Assembly (NCBI GenBank): GCA_017886405.1
Contig: JAGGNC010000085.1
Coordinates: 1-37,520, forward strand
Direction of reading: 5' to 3'
Source of the DNA: Pseudomonas sp.
GTDB lineage: Bacteria; Pseudomonadota; Gammaproteobacteria; Pseudomonadales; Pseudomonadaceae
Length of the DNA: 37,520 bases
Under the pieces are notes generated by a model. The model was not told the origin of the DNA and made no database searches. It saw only the letters and a program-made list of their open reading frames with translations. A program made the position numbers and the translations under genes. Position 1 is the first letter of the stretch, and every line of letters begins with the position of its first letter. Of this stretch, positions 23,827-37,274 are shown piece by piece.

Positions 23827-25057
23827 GCTGAACCTCCTGTTGAACGCGGCGCTGCGCCGCATCGGGCTCGGCGAAATCCGCTTCCTTGAACTCCACATCC
23901 TCACTGCCCAGCTGCGTGCGACGCTCCCACTCGATACGGAGCAACAGCGCCAGGCTGACGCAGCAGATCACCAGAGAGCTACCCCCGTAGCTGAGGAACG
24001 GCAGGGTCAGGCCCTTGGTTGGCAGCAGGCCGACATTTACGCCGATATTGATCAGCACCTGGCCGATCCACAAAAAGGCCAAGCCGTAGGCGACGTAAGC
24101 CGAGAAGAACTGCTTGGCCTTCTCAGCCCATAGGCCGACGTACAGGGCGCGTACGCCGACGAAGACAAACAGCCCGACAGTTATCAACGCACCGACCATG
24201 CCCAGCTCTTCGGCCAGCACGGCAAATACGAAATCGGTATGCGCTTCCGGCAGGTAGAACTGCTTCTGCACGCTGTTGCCCAGACCGACGCCAAACCACT
24301 CACCACGGCCGAAGGCGATCAGCGCCTGGCTCAGCTGATAACCGGCGCCGTACTGATCAGCCCAAGGGTCGACAAAGTTGGTCAGCCGTTCCAAGCGATA
24401 AGCCTGGCTGGTCATGACCAATACGCCGAGGCCCAGCACGCAGGCCGCCAGCGGAATAAAGCGCAGCAGATTGACCCCACCCAGGAACAGCATGGCGATT
24501 GCCGCACCCACCAGCACTACGGTGGCGCCAAAGTCTGGCTCGGCAAGCAGCAGCGCGGCAATCGGCCCGAGTATCAACATAGGCTTGATAAAGCCGGCGA
24601 GCTTCTCGCGCACTTCCGTCTGACGCCGCACCAGATAGGCGGCGATAAATATCACACTAAACAGCTTGGCCAGCTCAGATGGCTGCAGGTTGAAAATACC
24701 CAGGCCGATCCAGCGTTTGGCCCCGTTCACTTCACGACCGATGCCCGGCAACAACACCAGAATCAGCAACACCACGGCCACCAGCAGCAGCATGCCGCTG
24801 TATCGTTGCCACAGCGCCATCGGCACCAGCAAAGTAGCCAACGCGGCAGCTGTGCCAATGGCTAGATAGAGCAGATGGCGAATCATGTGGTACATCGGGT
24901 TGCCTGTCTGCGCTGCCGCCACTTCCGAAGAGGCCGAGGCAATCATCACCAAACCCAGGCCAAGTAACGCCAGGCAACCGGCAAGCAGCGGGAAGTCCAG
25001 GTCGATCCCATGACGGGTATGCAACGGCGAAGGGGCGGAGAATAGGCGAGCAATCAT
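23816..25057 (-). CDS. ftsW: Lipid II glycosyltransferase FtsW (SEDS family)
   Basis: Polytopic SEDS protein: GREVNGAKRWIGLGIFNLQPSELAKL, ALIAFGRGEWFGVGLGNSVQKQFYLPEAHTDFVFAVLAEELG, LLPTKGLTLPFLSYGGSSL. Confidence 0.98.
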   Translation of the reverse strand: MIARLFSAPSPLHTRHGIDLDFPLLAGCLALLGLGLVMIASASSEVAAAQTGNPMYHMIRHLLYLAIGTAAALATLLVPMALWQRYSGMLLLVAVVLLILVLLPGIGREVNGAKRWIGLGIFNLQPSELAKLFSVIFIAAYLVRRQTEVREKLAGFIKPMLILGPIAALLLAEPDFGATVVLVGAAIAMLFLGGVNLLRFIPLAACVLGLGVLVMTSQAYRLERLTNFVDPWADQYGAGYQLSQALIAFGRGEWFGVGLGNSVQKQFYLPEAHTDFVFAVLAEELGMVGALITVGLFVFVGVRALYVGLWAEKAKQFFSAYVAYGLAFLWIGQVLINIGVNVGLLPTKGLTLPFLSYGGSSLVICCVSLALLLRIEWERRTQLGSEDVEFKEADFAEPDAAQRRVQQEVQHAR

Positions 25058-26403
25058 CCGCGCAAACCCTCCACGGCCTGAGCGAATAGACGGCCACGCT
25101 CTTCGAAATTCTTAAACATATCCAGGCTGGCGCAAGCCGGCGACAGCAGCACGGCATCACCCACCTCGGCCAGCTCACTAGCACGCTGCACCGCTTCTTC
25201 CAGGGTCTGCACCTTAATCAGCGGCGCCGCATCGCCAAGCGCGGCGGCCAACAGCTCGGCGTCACAACCCAGCAGCACCACGGCGCGGCAGAACGCTCCG
25301 ACCGGCTTCTTCAATGCTGAGAAATCAGCGCCTTTGCCGTCGCCACCGGCGATCAGTACCAGCTTACCGCCGATATCCGCGCCCAACCCTTCGATAGCAG
25401 CGAGCGCTGCACCAACGTTGGTGGCCTTGGAGTCGTCGTAGTAGTTCACGGCCTGACGCTCGCCCACCCACTGGCAGCGATGCGCAAGACCTGCGAACTC
25501 ACGCAGGGTGCCGAGCATGGCATCCATCGGCAGGCCCACAGCATGACCCAGCGCTAAAGCAGCCAGGGCGTTGGACTGGTTGTGAGCGCCACGAATTTTC
25601 AGCTCGCTCACCGCCAACAGTGAGTCAAATTGATAGGCAAGGTACTTCTCGCCGTGTTCTTCCAGCAGGCCAAAGCGCTTGAAGTCCGGCTTGCCCAAAC
25701 CGAAGGTCCAGCAGGGCAGCTGCTCGGCCACCAACGGCCGTGACAGTGCGTCATCACGGTTCACCACCACTTGCCGCGCGCCGCGAAAGATGCGGTGCTT
25801 GGCCAGGTGATAGGCGGCCATCGAGGCGTAGCGATCCATATGGTCTTCGCTGATGTTCAGGCAGGTCGCCACTTCGGCATTCAGCTGGTCGGTGGTTTCC
25901 AGCTGGAAGCTCGACAGCTCCATGACATACAACTCGACCGCATCATCGAGCAGGTCCAGCGCCGGCGTACCGAGATTGCCACCGACTGCGACTTTCTTGC
26001 CGGCGGCAGCGGCCATCTCGCCAACCAATGTAGTGACGGTGCTCTTGGCGTTGGAACCGGTGATCGCGATGATCGGCGCCTTGGCATAGCGGGCAAACAG
26101 ATCGATATCGCCCGACAGCTTGACGCCACGCGCCGCCGCCGCTTGCAGCGCTGGCGTGGCGATGGCCAGACCAGGGCTCACCAGCAGTTCGCTGGCGCGG
26201 CAGAGGTAGTCCACATCCAATTCGCCACAACGCACTTCCACCTGCGGGAACTGCGCACGCAAGGTGGCGAGCTCCGGCGGGTTGGCACGGGTATCAACCA
26301 CGGCAAACGGCAGACCCTGGCGCGCGAGGAAGCGCACCAGGGACATGCCGCTCTTGCCGAGGCCGACAACGATGCGGAAGTGGTCAGAAGCGATCAGGCT
26401 CAT
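25054..26403 (-). CDS. murD: UDP-N-acetylmuramoyl-L-alanine--D-glutamate ligase
   Basis: VVGLGKSGMSLVRFLARQG, IAITGSNAKSTVTTLVGEM, NISEDHMDRY, YYDDSKATNVGAALAAIEG. Confidence 0.98.
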   Translation of the reverse strand: MSLIASDHFRIVVGLGKSGMSLVRFLARQGLPFAVVDTRANPPELATLRAQFPQVEVRCGELDVDYLCRASELLVSPGLAIATPALQAAAARGVKLSGDIDLFARYAKAPIIAITGSNAKSTVTTLVGEMAAAAGKKVAVGGNLGTPALDLLDDAVELYVMELSSFQLETTDQLNAEVATCLNISEDHMDRYASMAAYHLAKHRIFRGARQVVVNRDDALSRPLVAEQLPCWTFGLGKPDFKRFGLLEEHGEKYLAYQFDSLLAVSELKIRGAHNQSNALAALALGHAVGLPMDAMLGTLREFAGLAHRCQWVGERQAVNYYDDSKATNVGAALAAIEGLGADIGGKLVLIAGGDGKGADFSALKKPVGAFCRAVVLLGCDAELLAAALGDAAPLIKVQTLEEAVQRASELAEVGDAVLLSPACASLDMFKNFEERGRLFAQAVEGLRG

Positions 26404-26424
26404 GCTGTTATCAATCCTCAGTTC

Positions 26425-27507
26425 TCAGCGCAGTTTCAAGGTGGCAAGGCCGATCAACACCAGAATCACGGTGATGATCCAGAAGCGCACGATCACGCGC
26501 GGCTCAGGCCAGCCTTTGAGTTCAAAGTGGTGATGGATCGGCGCCATGCGGAACACCCGCTTGCCGGTCAGTTTGAAAGACGCGACCTGAATGATCACTG
26601 ACAGGGTTTCCAGCACAAAGATGCCGCCCATGATGAACAGCACCACTTCCTGACGGACGATCACGGCGATGGTGCCGAGCGCGGCTCCGAGGGCCAGCGC
26701 GCCGACGTCGCCCATAAACACCTGAGCCGGATAAGTGTTGAACCAGAGGAAACCCAGGCCGGCACCGACCAATGCGGCACAAAACACGATCAGCTCGCCT
26801 GCGCCTGGCAAGTAAGGGATAAATAGATATTCAGCGAAGTTCACGTTCCCCGACAGGTAGCAGAAGATCCCCAGCGCACCGCCAACCATCACGGTAGGCA
26901 GAATGGCCAGACCATCGAGGCCGTCAGTCAGGTTCACCGCATTACTCGAACCGACGATGACGAAGTAACTCAGCACCACGAAACCAAGGCCCAGCTCGAG
27001 GCTAAAGTCTTTCAGTAACGGCAGAAACAGAGTGGTCTCAACGGGGTTCTGCGCTGTCATATAAAGGAAGATCGCTGCACCCAGGCCAAATACCGACTGC
27101 CAGAAGTATTTCCAGCGACTTGGCAGGCCCTTGGAGTTTTTCTCGATCACTTTGCGGTAGTCGTCGACCCAGCCAATGGCGCCGAACAACAGGGTCACAG
27201 CCAGCACCACCCAGACGTAGCGGTTGCTCAGGTCAGCCCAGAGCAGGGTACTGATGGCAATCGCAGAAAGGATCAGCGCGCCACCCATGGTCGGCGTGCC
27301 TTTTTTCGACAGATGCGACTGCGGGCCGTCATTGCGCACCGACTGGCCGATCTGACGGATTTGCAGGGTGCGGATCATCCACGGGCCGAGGCACAAGGAC
27401 AAGGCCAGCGCCGTCAGCACGCCGAGGATGCCGCGCAGTGTCAGGTACTGAAACACTGAGAAACCCTTGTGAAACTGTTGCAGGTAATCCGCCAGCAGCA
27501 GCAACAT
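26425..27507 (-). CDS. mraY: Phospho-N-acetylmuramoyl-pentapeptide-transferase
   Basis: [66 protein letters not shown]. Start ATG at 27507. Confidence 0.98.
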   Translation of the reverse strand: MLLLLADYLQQFHKGFSVFQYLTLRGILGVLTALALSLCLGPWMIRTLQIRQIGQSVRNDGPQSHLSKKGTPTMGGALILSAIAISTLLWADLSNRYVWVVLAVTLLFGAIGWVDDYRKVIEKNSKGLPSRWKYFWQSVFGLGAAIFLYMTAQNPVETTLFLPLLKDFSLELGLGFVVLSYFVIVGSSNAVNLTDGLDGLAILPTVMVGGALGIFCYLSGNVNFAEYLFIPYLPGAGELIVFCAALVGAGLGFLWFNTYPAQVFMGDVGALALGAALGTIAVIVRQEVVLFIMGGIFVLETLSVIIQVASFKLTGKRVFRMAPIHHHFELKGWPEPRVIVRFWIITVILVLIGLATLKLR

Positions 27508-28877
27508 TAGTGAATCTCCTCGGATGTGCCACACAGCGCCGCCACGACTTTTTCCATCGCAGCGCTACGTGAACCTTTAATTAGAAGGGTGGTGTCGCCC
27601 TGCTCGCCTTGCAGCGCGGCAATCAGGCTGGCCTGATCATTAAAATGCCTGCCAGCAGAGCCAAATTCTTCGACGGCATAAGCCATCAACGGGCCCACGG
27701 CATACAGCGCATCAACCTTGCCCACGGCATAGCTGCCGACCTGACGATGGCCTGGTTCGGCCCACTCGCCCAACTCGCCGATATCGCCCAGCACCAACAC
27801 CCGGCGGCCAGGGAAACCGGCGAGGATATCGATGGCGGCGCAGACGGACGTCGGGTTGGCGTTGTAGCTGTCGTCTATCACTCGCAAGCCGTTCGGGGCA
27901 ATCTGTGCAACGGTGCGGCCTTTGACCGGCTGCAGGTTTTCCAATCCAACTTTGATCGCGGCCGGAGCAACGCCCAGCGCCTGGGCTGCCGCCGCGGCGG
28001 CCAGGGCATTATTCACATTGTGCTCACCCAGCAGGTTGAGCTGAATACGCGCCTGACCGCTGACGCAGTTCAGGGTAAAGGCTGTGCAGCCACGGGCATC
28101 ACGCGCCAGCTCACTGGCATACACGTCGGCCGCCGTGTTGTGCAGGGCGAAAGAGCGGATCGCATGGCTCTTGGCGCGCTGTTTCCAGATGGCGAAGGCA
28201 CTGTCATCAAGGTTGAGCACGGCCACGCCGTTGTCGCACAGCCCTTCGAGAATTTCGCCCTTGGCTTCGACAATCTTCTCGGGACCGCCGAATTCACCAA
28301 CATGGGCGGTACCGGCGTTATTGATCAACGCCACCTGCGGCTGGGTGAGGCCTACGGTGTAGGCAATTTCCCCCACATGGTTGGCGCCCAGCTCGATCAC
28401 TGCGGCGACATGCTCAGGAGCCAACTCCAGCAAGGTAAGCGGTGCGCCGAGGTCGTTGTTGAGGTTGCCACGGGTCGCTAGCACAGGGCCTTGCAGGCCT
28501 TCACGCAAGATGCAGGCAAGCATTTCTTTGACCGTGGTTTTGCCGCTTGAACCGGTAATCGCCACCACGGGTGCCTGAAACGCCTGACGGTTCAGAGCGC
28601 CCAACTGGCCAAGCGCCAAACGGGTGTCGGTCACCAGCAACTGTGGCAAGGGCGCACCTGCCACTTCGCGCTCAACTAAGGCTGCAACCGCGCCCTTGCT
28701 GGCAACGTCCGCTAAATAGTCATGCCCATCAAATCGCGGACCGGCCAGGGCGACAAACAGTTGACCCGGCTGAATGGCCCGGCTGTCACTGCTGACGGCA
28801 CTGAAGGCTACGTCCGCGCCGATCACCCGAGCGCTCAACGGCTTAGCCACTTCGCTCAATCGCATTGCCTTAAGCAT
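27507..28877 (-). CDS. murF: UDP-N-acetylmuramoyl-tripeptide--D-alanyl-D-alanine ligase
   Basis: [66 protein letters not shown]. Confidence 0.98.
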   Translation of the reverse strand: MLKAMRLSEVAKPLSARVIGADVAFSAVSSDSRAIQPGQLFVALAGPRFDGHDYLADVASKGAVAALVEREVAGAPLPQLLVTDTRLALGQLGALNRQAFQAPVVAITGSSGKTTVKEMLACILREGLQGPVLATRGNLNNDLGAPLTLLELAPEHVAAVIELGANHVGEIAYTVGLTQPQVALINNAGTAHVGEFGGPEKIVEAKGEILEGLCDNGVAVLNLDDSAFAIWKQRAKSHAIRSFALHNTAADVYASELARDARGCTAFTLNCVSGQARIQLNLLGEHNVNNALAAAAAAQALGVAPAAIKVGLENLQPVKGRTVAQIAPNGLRVIDDSYNANPTSVCAAIDILAGFPGRRVLVLGDIGELGEWAEPGHRQVGSYAVGKVDALYAVGPLMAYAVEEFGSAGRHFNDQASLIAALQGEQGDTTLLIKGSRSAAMEKVVAALCGTSEEIH

Positions 28878-30332
28878 GCGCCACCTCCCACGCAGCTAAA
28901 GCGTTCGCCGCTTCAACCAGGTCGGAGAACGGCTGACGCACACCGTTGATTTCCTGATAGTCCTCGTGGCCCTTGCCAGCCAGCACCAGCACGTCATCGG
29001 CTGAGGCAGTGGCAATCAGCTGGGCAATCGCCTGGCCGCGACCGTGAACGAACTGCGCCGCCTGCGGGCTGACAAAGCCGGCGCGGATGTCGCTGAAAAT
29101 CTGCTCAGGGGCTTCCGTACGCGGGTTGTCATCGGTGACCAGCACCGCATCGGCCAGACGCTCAACCACGGCCGCCATCAGCGGACGCTTACCGTTGTCG
29201 CGATCACCGCCGCAGCCAAACAGGCACAGCAGGCGACCTTTGACGTGCGGGCGCAAGGCCTCAAGGACTTTTTCCAACGCATCAGGGGTGTGCGCGTAGT
29301 CGACCACTACCAGCGGCTGCTTGACGCCGCCCAAGCGCTGCATGCGACCAATCGGACCATGCAACTGCGGCAGGATTTTGATGATTTCATCCAGCGGGTA
29401 ATCCAGACCGAGCAGCGTACCGACCACCGCCAGCAGGTTGCTCAGGTTGAAGCGGCCGAGCAGCACGCTGCGCAGGTTACCTTCACCACCCGGGGTGACC
29501 AGCGTGGCGCGCACGCCCTGCTCATCGAATTGCGCGTCGCGGCAATACAGATAGGCACCTGCATCTTCCAAGCTGTAGCTGATCAGCCGGGAGTCGTGTT
29601 CAACAGCTGCCAGCTCACGGCCAAAGGCATCGTCTAGGTTCAGCACACGGCAACGTAGGCCCGACCACGCGAACAATGCAGCTTTCGCTTCGGCATAGGC
29701 CTGCATCGAACCGTGATAATCCAGATGATCGCGAGACAGATTGGTCAGCACCGCCACATCAAACGCCAGGGCGGCAACGCGACCTTGATGCAAACCATGG
29801 GAGGAAACTTCCATCGCCACCGCACGAGCACCGGCATTCTTCATGTCGGCCAAGGTCGCCTGCACACCGATAGGGTCAGGCGTAGTGTGACGGCCCTGAG
29901 CCAGTGCACCGTAGAAGCCGTTACCCAGGGTGCCAACGATGCCGCAGCGTTCGCCGAGCAGATCCAGGGCCTGGGCCAGCAACTGGCTAACACTGGTTTT
30001 ACCGTTAGTACCGGTGATGCCAACCAGATGCAGGCCACGACTGGGCTCGCCATAGAAGCGTCCGGCAATCGCTGACAGTTGGCCAGCCAAGCCTTTGATC
30101 GCGACCAACTCACTACTGCTGGCCGTCATCTCGGCCGCGCCTTCGGCTTCAAACGCTACGGCTGCAGCGCCTCGCGCAACGGCATCAGCGATATGCACAC
30201 GACCATCTTGCTGGGTACCGGGCACGGCGAGAAACAGATCACCCGGACGCACCATGCGGCTATCCAGGGTCAACTCACGAATCAGCGTGGCGCTTGCGGC
30301 TTCGGGCAGCAGCTGGTTGAGGGGCATAGGCA

Positions 30333-30333
<1 letters not shown>
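28870..30333 (-). CDS. murE: UDP-N-acetylmuramoyl-L-alanyl-D-glutamate--2,6-diaminopimelate ligase
   Basis: VGITGTNGKTSVSQLLAQAL, NLSRDHLDYHGSMQAYAEAK, DYAHTPDALEKVLEALRPH, TDDNPRTEAP (DNPR meso-DAP motif). Confidence 0.98.
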
Positions 30334-32343
<2,010 letters not shown>

Positions 32344-32347
<4 letters not shown>

Positions 32348-33291
32348 CGCACTTTCTCCGCAATGCGCATGACCGCGCTGCGTGAACGTGGATTGGCCTT
32401 CACTTCGGTCTCAGATGCAAATACCGGCTTACCGATCAGCTTCAAACGTGGCTCGAAGGCTTTCGGGATGATCGGCAGGTCGCGTGGCAGCGTGTCCATC
32501 TCGCCCTTGGCATGCTTGCGCATAAAGAGTTTGACGATACGGTCTTCCAGCGAGTGGAAGCTGATCACCACCAGACGACCGCCCACTTCGAGGCTTTCTA
32601 GGGCGGCGTCGAGACCCCTCTCCAGATCACCCAATTCGTTGTTGATATAGATGCGCAGCCCCTGAAAAGCGCGAGTGGCCGGATTCTTGCCTTTCTCCCA
32701 AGCGGGATTGGCTACGGTCAACACCTGGGCCAGATCAGCGGTTCGCTCGAACGGCTGTTCGGCGCGGCGCAGCACGACGGCGCGCGCCATGCGCTTGGCG
32801 AAGCGCTCTTCGCCGTATTCCTTGAATACCCGGGCAATTTCTTCTTCGCCAGCACTGGCAATAAATGCGGCGGCGCTGACACCCGCATCCGGGTTCATGC
32901 GCATGTCCAGCGGGCCGTCATGCATAAAGCTGAAGCCGCGCTCGGCGTCATCCAGCTGCGGCGAAGACACGCCAAGATCAAGCAGAATGCCGCTGACGTT
33001 GCCGTGCAGAGCACGCTGCGCAAGCTCATCACCCAGCTCGGCGAAGCTGCGCTGTACAACGACAAAGCGGCCGTCTTCGGCCGCTAGCGCATTCCCCGTC
33101 GCAATTGCTAGAGGATCCTTGTCTACCCCTAGCAAGCGACCGTCTGGCCCGAGCTTTTCGAGGATTAACCGGCTATGCCCACCACGCCCGAAGGTACCGT
33201 CCAGGTAGCAACCATTCGCGCGCACAGCCAAGCCTTCGACAGCCTCCTCGAGCAGCACGGTGATATGGCGGAAGTTACTGGTCATGGTCAC
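32344..33291 (-). CDS. rsmH: 16S rRNA (cytosine1402-N4)-methyltransferase
   Basis: [74 protein letters not shown]. Confidence 0.98.
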
Positions 33292-33743
33292 AGGATCAAG
33301 TCACGTAGATCGTCGGACAGAGCACCGGGTTGCTTGATCGCCGCCAGATCGGCATCGGCCACTGCATTCCAGGTATCTTCGTCCCACAATTGAAATTTAT
33401 TGAGTTGGCCGACCAGCATGACGCGCTTATCCAACTTGGCATGCTCGCGTAAACGCGGCGGCACCAAGAAGCGCCCACTGGCATCCAGCTCAAGGTCAAC
33501 AGCATTGCCGATCAGCAAACGCTGCAGACGGCGATTTTCTTCACGAAAGGAGGCGAGCTCGCGGAGCTTGGCTTCAATCAGCTCCCACTCGGACAGCGGA
33601 TAGACACAGAGGCAAGGGTCGATGGCATCAATCGTGACGATCAGTTGGCCGGCGCAACGCGACACAAGCTCGTCCCGATACCGACTTGGCATCGCGAGTC
33701 GCCCTTTGGCGTCGAGACTGATTGCGTTTGCTCCACGAAACAC
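33288..33743 (-). CDS. mraZ: Transcriptional regulator MraZ
   Basis: [63 protein letters not shown]. Confidence 0.98.
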   Translation of the reverse strand: MFRGANAISLDAKGRLAMPSRYRDELVSRCAGQLIVTIDAIDPCLCVYPLSEWELIEAKLRELASFREENRRLQRLLIGNAVDLELDASGRFLVPPRLREHAKLDKRVMLVGQLNKFQLWDEDTWNAVADADLAAIKQPGALSDDLRDLIL

Positions 33744-33775
33744 GATCGCGCTTCCCCTTTTTATTAGCTTTCCAT

Positions 33776-33809
33776 GCCCAATAAACCCACTTTATGCCAC
33801 TTCCTACCA
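33776..33809 (-). promoter_or_regulatory. Putative MraZ operator: four TGG-type boxes
   Basis: Minus strand TGGTA (33805-33809), TGGCA (33795-33799), TGGGT (33785-33789), TGGGC (33776-33780); start-to-start spacing 10, 10, 9. Confidence 0.7.
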
Positions 33810-33818
33810 CTCACGCAC

Positions 33819-33848
33819 ACTATAGGAACGCACGACCCCCACCGTCAA
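33819..33848 (-). promoter_or_regulatory. Putative sigma70 promoter Pmra for the dcw operon
   Basis: Minus strand TTGACG (33843-33848), 18-nt spacer, TATAGT (33819-33824), just upstream of the MraZ boxes. Confidence 0.75.
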
Positions 33849-34052
33849 GGTACGCTTAGCGGGAAAAGTCCTTATAGAACGGAGATTTAGCGAACATTCA
33901 GAGGGGTAAAGCGGAGAAATTACGCGAGGTTATGAGCATAAAAACAAGCTGATACAGCAAGCTGAACTACGAAGTTAAAGTAGTTTGTTAAGAGTAAGAT
34001 TTTTTCGGCCTTAGAAAGAAGGCGAAACAGTGAAGCGGATAATAGAGGAAGG

Positions 34053-34413
34053 TGGAGAGTCGATCTGTAAGCCGGGTTCTGTCGAGGACAGTCATTCCTC
34101 TACGACGTACATCACTGCACGCCTTTAGCAACCTACCCGGTTCCAGCGCGGGCCACGCCAATGGAACCCTATTTGGTCTTGCTCCGAGTGGGGTTTGCCT
34201 AGCCACGAACTGTTACCAGTCGCGCGGTGCGCTCTTACCGCACCTTTTCACCCTTACCGGCACCGAAGCGCTTAGGCGGTTATTTTCTGTGGCACTTTCC
34301 GTAGGCTCACGCCTCCCAGGGGTTACCTGGCACTCCGCCCTATGGAGCCCGGACTTTCCTCCCCCGCATTACGCAGAACGCAACACGGCAGCGACTGTCC
34401 GATCGACTCTCCG
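34053..34413 (-). ncRNA. rnpB: RNase P RNA (bacterial class A)
   Basis: Minus strand begins AGAGTCGATCGGACAGTCGCTGCCG, contains conserved GGGGGAGGAAAGTCCGGGCTCC and ACAGAACCCGGCTTACAGATCGACTCTCC; the ends pair with each other. Confidence 0.97.
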
Positions 34414-34451
34414 CTAGCAAGGTTAACGGCGCGCGCGCTATAGAACAAGAC

Positions 34452-35324
34452 TTAAACGTCTTTCTGCCGCTCCAGAGCGGCCTGATAGAGCAAGTTCTTG
34501 CGCACCCCGGTAATTTCCGCCGCCAGTGCTGCCGCACGTTTGAGGGGCATTTCCGCCAGCAACAGGTTCAGTACCCGCAAGGCCTCTGCATTAATCGCAT
34601 CCTCACCTTCCGGAGCCTGCCACCCCGCCACCAGCACCACGCACTCGCCACGTTGCTGGTTGCTGTCGGCGCCAACCCATGCAGCCAACTCAGCCAGCGG
34701 CATACCCTTGAGCGTTTCGAAGGTCTTGGTCAGCTCGCGCGCGAGCAATGCCGGGCGCTCATCGCCGAACACCGCTTGCATATCCTGCAAGCACTCAAGG
34801 ATGCGATGCGGCGCCTCATAAAAGATCAGGGTGCGCGGCTCTTCCTTTACCTGCTCCAGCCGTGCACGCCGCCCAGCCGCTTTGGCCGGGAGAAAGCCTT
34901 CGAAAATAAAGCGATCCGACGGCAAACCAGCGGCAGAGAGCGCAGCAATCAGTGCACAAGCGCCCGGCACCGGTACCACAGCAACACCGGCAGCGCGCGC
35001 CTGGCGTACCAAGTGATAACCCGGATCGGAAATCAGCGGCGTTCCGGCATCGGAGATCAACGCCACATCGTCACCGGCCAGCAGCCGGGCGAGAAAGCGC
35101 CCACCCTGATCGCGTTCATTGTGTTCATGACAGGCCGCCAATGGCGTGCCGATGCCGAAATGCTGCATCAGCCGCGCCGAATGGCGGGTGTCCTCCGCAG
35201 CAATCAGGGCGACATTGCGCAGGATATTCAACGCACGCGCACTGATGTCATCCAGATTGCCTATGGGCGTAGCAACCACATAAAGACTGCCATAAGGCGA
35301 ATTCGCAGCAGCGGAAGTGGTCAC
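34452..35324 (-). CDS. rsmI: 16S rRNA (cytidine1402-2'-O)-methyltransferase
   Basis: [78 protein letters not shown]. Confidence 0.97.
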   Translation of the reverse strand: MTTSAAANSPYGSLYVVATPIGNLDDISARALNILRNVALIAAEDTRHSARLMQHFGIGTPLAACHEHNERDQGGRFLARLLAGDDVALISDAGTPLISDPGYHLVRQARAAGVAVVPVPGACALIAALSAAGLPSDRFIFEGFLPAKAAGRRARLEQVKEEPRTLIFYEAPHRILECLQDMQAVFGDERPALLARELTKTFETLKGMPLAELAAWVGADSNQQRGECVVLVAGWQAPEGEDAINAEALRVLNLLLAEMPLKRAAALAAEITGVRKNLLYQAALERQKDV

Positions 35325-35356
35325 AGCACAGGCCTCTAGAAATCAGCAAAGCGCAC

Positions 35357-35412
35357 ATTGTAGCCCGTTTCCAACCTTCAACATCGCGTCACCCTGCGGG
35401 CTTGGGTACAAT
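35357..35412. promoter_or_regulatory. Candidate divergent -10 elements for rsmI (minus) and lpoA (plus)
   Basis: TACAAT on the minus strand at 35357-35362 and on the plus strand at 35407-35412; -35 elements not clear. Confidence 0.35.
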
Positions 35413-35450
35413 TCGACGCTCAATTTGATTAAGTATCAGGAACGCCCTAC

Positions 35451-37274
35451 ATGCCCATCCGCCTGATCGCTCACCTGCACGCCCTTCTTGTCATCTGTCT
35501 TGCCGGTCTGCTCGTTGCCTGCGCCAGCCAGTCCTCATCGACCCTGGGCGAGCTGCCACGCACGCCACAAGCCAGCATTGAACAGCTGCTGCAGCAAGCG
35601 GCGGATAGTCCGCCCGAACAGGCCGCTCCGCTGCGCCTGTCAGCGGCCGACCTGGCGTATACGCAGAACGACTTCGCCCGCGCCAGTAGCATTCTTGATC
35701 AGGTGCAGCTGGACAGCCTGAAACCGGCCTTGCAGATCTACGCCAGTACCCTGCGCGCTGAATTAGACATGAGCCGCAACAAACCCAAAGCTGCCCTACG
35801 CGCACTGAGCCACCCGAGCATGGCGCGCCTTGGCGAGCTGCCGCTTGAACAGCAGGCGCGCAGCCAACTGGTTCGCGCCAGTGCCTTGCAGGCCACCGGG
35901 CAGACCCTGGCCGCCGCACGCGAGCGCGTGTTTATCGCCCCACTGCTCAGCGGCGCCAGCACTACGCAGAACCAAGAAGCCATCTGGGATCTGGTTTCCA
36001 GCCTGCCATTGAGCGCGCTGCAAGCCAGCGGTGATGCTGACCTCGACGGCTGGCTGGCGCTGGCGCGAACCGCCAAGAGCGCTGGAACACTGGATCAACA
36101 GCACGCCGCTATCGACACCTGGGTCGCAGAACACCCGCAACACCCCGCCGCACAACAACTGCCTGAAGCCTTGGTCGAGCTGAAAAAACTCTCCAGTCAA
36201 CCACTCAGTGAGATCGCCCTGCTGCTGCCGCAGGATGGTCAATTGGCAAGCGTTGCCCGCGCCCTGCGCGATGGCTTCCTAGCCGCGCACTACCAGGCCC
36301 AACAAGCCGGGCAGAACCCGCCCAACATTCAGCTCTTCGACAGCTCGCGCATCGGCTCCATGGACGCCTTCTACGCACAAGCCCAAGCCGCCGGCGTGCA
36401 ACTGGTGATTGGCCCACTGGAAAAGAACTTGGTCAGCCAGCTGAGCAGCCGCGAACAGCTGCCCATTACCACCCTCGCCCTGAATTACAGCGAAACCCAA
36501 CAGGAAGGCCCAGCACAGCTGTTTCAGTTCGGCCTGGCTGCCGAGGACGAAGCACGCGAAGTAGCCCGTCGCGCCTGGGCTGACGGCCTGCGCCGCGCCG
36601 TAGCCCTGGTACCCAATGGTGAATGGGGCGATCGCGTACTCGCCGCCTTCCGCCAGAGCTGGCAAGCCCAGGGCGGCACACTGATCGCAGCAGAGCACGT
36701 TGATCAGCCTGTCGAACTGGCCAAGCAGATCGCTGACCTGTTCCAGTTGCGCCAAAGCGAAGCGCGCGGCAAGCGCCTGCAGAACACCCTGGGCAGCGCG
36801 GTGGCCGCAGCCCCTTCGCGCCGCCGCGATGTCGACTTTATCTTCCTTGCTGCCACGCCGCAGCAGGCCCAGCAGATCAAGCCAACCCTGGCCTTCCAGT
36901 ACGCGGGCGACGTCCCTGTCTATGCCACCTCGCACCTATTTTCCGGCGCGCTCAGTCAAGCGCAATACCGGGACATGGATGGCATCCGATTCAACGAAAC
37001 GCCCTGGCTACTGAATAGAAGCGACCCGCTGTATCTGCAAGTCATCAGCCAATGGCCGCAAGCAAGCGGTAGCCTAGGTCGACTTTATGCCATGGGGGCT
37101 GATGCTTTCACCCTGGCGCCGCGACTGACTCAGCTCAAGGCCCTACCCGAGAGTCGCATCGAGGGCCTGACCGGCACCCTCAGCCTGAATCCTTCGCAAC
37201 GCATTGAACGCCAGCTGCCATGGGCCGAGTTCCGTGACGGCCAGGTTCAACGCCTACCAGATAGCCTCAATTGA
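35451..37274 (+). CDS. lpoA: Penicillin-binding protein activator LpoA (outer-membrane lipoprotein)
   Basis: Lipoprotein signal [19 protein letters not shown]-like N-terminal half; C-terminal periplasmic-binding-like LpoA domain ([36 protein letters not shown]). Upstream of yraN. Confidence 0.92.
   Translation: MPIRLIAHLHALLVICLAGLLVACASQSSSTLGELPRTPQASIEQLLQQAADSPPEQAAPLRLSAADLAYTQNDFARASSILDQVQLDSLKPALQIYASTLRAELDMSRNKPKAALRALSHPSMARLGELPLEQQARSQLVRASALQATGQTLAAARERVFIAPLLSGASTTQNQEAIWDLVSSLPLSALQASGDADLDGWLALARTAKSAGTLDQQHAAIDTWVAEHPQHPAAQQLPEALVELKKLSSQPLSEIALLLPQDGQLASVARALRDGFLAAHYQAQQAGQNPPNIQLFDSSRIGSMDAFYAQAQAAGVQLVIGPLEKNLVSQLSSREQLPITTLALNYSETQQEGPAQLFQFGLAAEDEAREVARRAWADGLRRAVALVPNGEWGDRVLAAFRQSWQAQGGTLIAAEHVDQPVELAKQIADLFQLRQSEARGKRLQNTLGSAVAAAPSRRRDVDFIFLAATPQQAQQIKPTLAFQYAGDVPVYATSHLFSGALSQAQYRDMDGIRFNETPWLLNRSDPLYLQVISQWPQASGSLGRLYAMGADAFTLAPRLTQLKALPESRIEGLTGTLSLNPSQRIERQLPWAEFRDGQVQRLPDSLN

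Noticed and set aside
25771-26601. 276-aa plus-strand ORF antisense to murD and mraY
   Set aside because: Crosses two clear genes on the other strand; no motif; antisense frame artefact.
34052-34417. 121-aa plus-strand ORF
   Set aside because: Lies antisense to RNase P RNA; a well-known type of false ORF. The conserved rnpB sequence explains this region.
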